Position numbers and translations under genes: made by a program. Positions 42,001 through 45,000 of a stretch of DNA of 64,000 nucleotides are shown here, one piece after another. How positions within the stretch are numbered: the first letter of the stretch is position 1; each line of letters opens with the position of its first letter. A model generated the notes under the pieces. The model ran no database searches and was not told the DNA's origin. It saw only the letters and a program-made list of their open reading frames with translations. The stretch is from Liolophura sinensis (Eukaryota > Mollusca > Polyplacophora > Chitonida > Chitonidae): the NCBI RefSeq assembly GCF_032854445.1, contig NC_088303.1:34415501-34479500 (forward strand). The letters are read 5' to 3'.

Positions 42001-45000
42001 TTAAAGTTGTTAACAGTTATGTCCTGACTTACTGTTGTTTTATACCTCATAGTGCCCCACACATTCTCTTTTGAGCTTCCTCATAAACTTTTGTTTCTTT
42101 GTAATTTACCCTTTTCCCTTTGAACTTTTGTAGTGTCCTAAAGGTGTTTTGCACCCATGGATCTGCTTAACCAGCCGTCCTTGAGCTATGATAGATTAGA
42201 GCAACCTTTTGATGTGTCACTTAAATGAGACCTCTTCAGGATGTGTTCTGTTGTACACATTTGTAACTCTTAGACAGGCTGGTGGCATAAAAACTTCCAA
42301 ATGAACCAAACAGCTCAGATAGCATGGCTATAACATGGTTTACTTCCCCACCTTTCAGGTTCTTCACGAGGCAGCACCCTGGGACTGAATCTCCGCCTGC
42401 CCATGTACTTGGGCGGCATTGACCCTGCTTATTCTGTGTCATCTGACGCAGGTGTAGCAAGTGGATTGGTTGGATGTATCAGTGATGTAAGTGTTTTATT
42501 ATTAATAGATTACCTCTCGTTATTCATAGACCTCCACATTAGTAATTGAAATTAATATGTGTTTCTTTCCTTTGTACAAAATTTTCAGTTTATGGTTATA
42601 GTGGAGAACCTTGGAGGGTGTAGAAAATAGATTTCTTTAAATAATTATATGTATAATTTGACATACTGATACAGTCAGTTATAAAAAGAACGTAAAAATT
42701 TTAACAAAGTTAGTCATATTCAGCAATTTGTTTAACAAAAATGTTTTAAAATACCTCACCTATGAAGTCTGTTTTTAATTTTTATAGCTCAGGTAGAATG
42801 TACCCATCCAGTAGAGTTTGCGCCAGCTGTCTGCTGTATTTCATAAAGGGTTCTTTAGATTTTTAAATTTGACATGCAATGTGTGCCAGTGTAGTACCAG
42901 TATATACATGTAGTGTAACAGCATAAGTAGTGTTAAATGCGATATTCTGGGCTTTCCATCTTAGTTTTCAATGCTAAGATCAATTCTGTAGCTTTCTGTA
43001 AAACAGTGTTTGCATGTCAGCAAAGTGGTATCATTTTTAGAAAGGTCCATGTGATTTTTTTGCTTTAACTTGGAAACTGTGCTGTTAACCATTCTGTGAG
43101 GTTCAACCTAAATATTGCTGTCTGTTGTTCTCCAGTTGGTGATCAATGGTGAAGAGGTGGACATTGTGGAGAGCTCCCAGGAAAGTGCTAATGTCCAGAA
43201 CTGTGGGGATAGGAGCCCCTGTGATAAGAGGCCATGTCAAAATAGTGGCATCTGCGAGAAGGTGGATGAGACCAACTACAAGTGTGTCTGCCCTGCCGAG
43301 TACACAGGTGAGTGTTAACATTAAGAAGTGTGGGAACAGAAGCCCCTGTGACAAAAAAAAAAAACGTGGAAGACTATTTCCTTTGACATTTAAGAGGAAA
43401 AGGTGAGTGTCAGATTGTTATGCCTGGCTTGAGTGAGAAACGAGAGCAAATCTGTGATGGCTGGGTCATGCCAAAGAAATTTAATGTTGTCTTTTGCTGT
43501 GACCCTCATGTAACGTGGGATGTCAAAAATTGATCTGACCGAAAGACAGACAGACAGACAGACAGACAGACTGGCCGACCAACCGACTGACTTACAGACT
43601 TGCTTGTCGCAGCAAGAGAATGTTTCAGATGGTAATTTGCACTGCTAAATTGCAATTGTTAAAACCTGAAGATCCAAAAACTGAACTGAATTGCAGTAAC
43701 ACTGTTTTGGTGTGTTTTCATCTTTGTTCAGGTCGCAACTGTGAGACAGAAGTGAATATCTGTATAACAGACCAGCCGTGTAGGAATGGTGCACGCTGTT
43801 CTGTTGGGGAGGATGGTTACCGATGCTTCTGTCCTCTGGGATTCTCTGGGAGGAACTGTGAGGACGGTACGTTATCAGCAGTGTTTGTGTATACTGTGCA
43901 GTTCTACTTCAGAGTTTCAAACTAACAAATAAATCCTGTTTGAAGTGCAAAGTCTTGATTTAAATTCATCTCACAATTAAAACCAAAAAATTGTGGAAAG
44001 CTTCTGTATCTGTTGGTAGATACACTTGTCTCTGTGAAACATAATCTTTGATAGTAACCAGACCTGTTATCATTTGGAATTTCCCATTTTGAAATAAGAC
44101 TGGCTAGGATGGAAAAAAAACTCTGTACAGTATAAAGGTTAAACTTTCGTAGCAGGCAACGTGCTCAGTTTTTATTAATGAAGCTAAAGGAAGTTCACTC
44201 TGAAAACTTTGATATGTACCGCTTAGACCAATTAGTGAAGTCAGTATTTATGTTACAGCCATTCAACTCGGACAGAGATTCAATATCCAGGGCAACGGGT
44301 ATGTGGAGTTGCCCAAAACCTTGCTGCCTCACCGGAGCGGCCAAGTAAGGGAAGTAGTCAACTTGACCATCACCACAGACTACGGAGAGGGACTGATCTT
44401 CTGGCACGGCCAGGAGCCAGACCAGCCTCTGAGAGGAGGAGATTACCTTGCCATTGCTCTCAGTGACGGATACGTCGTTTTTATGTAAGTCACACCTGTT
44501 CATTACCTGTAACTCTTCACTTATGTTATACCTGACCATCACACTCATTGACGGATACATCGTATCTATGTAAGTCTCACCTGTTGATTACCTGTAACTC
44601 TTCACTTATGTTATACCGGACCATCACACTCATTGACGGATACATCGTATCTATGTAAGTCTCACCTGTTGATTACCTGTAACTCTTCACTTATGTTATA
44701 CCGGACCATCACACTCATTGACGGATACATCGTATCTATGTAAGTCTCACCTGTTGATTACCTGTAACTCTTCACTTATGTTATACCTGACCATCACACT
44801 CATTGTACGGATACATCGTATCTATGTAAGTCTCACCTGTTGATTACCTGTAACTCTTCATTACCTGACCATCACTTCTCAGTGACAGATGCGCCATCTT
44901 TGTGTAAGTCACACCTGTTGATAACCTGTAATTACCTGTGATTACCTTCATTACTTCACCATCACTTTGTAAGTGCTCCATTCATCCATTTCCATGCTTC

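Larger units (their letters stand above)
36415..42358 (+). other. Large LG2 intron (5.9 kb)
   Basis: Carries the candidate cassette exon (38,029-38,106), short (TCTG)n stretches near 37,080 and 41,035, and a 49-bp minisatellite (39,840-40,130). Nothing else coding is recognisable. Apart from the short tracts it is unusually poor in SINEs for this gene. Confidence 0.65.

Noticed and set aside
43540-43575. Possible CRISPR-like direct repeats
   Set aside because: Simple (GACA)n; the genome is eukaryotic and no array in the window has unique spacers between constant repeats.
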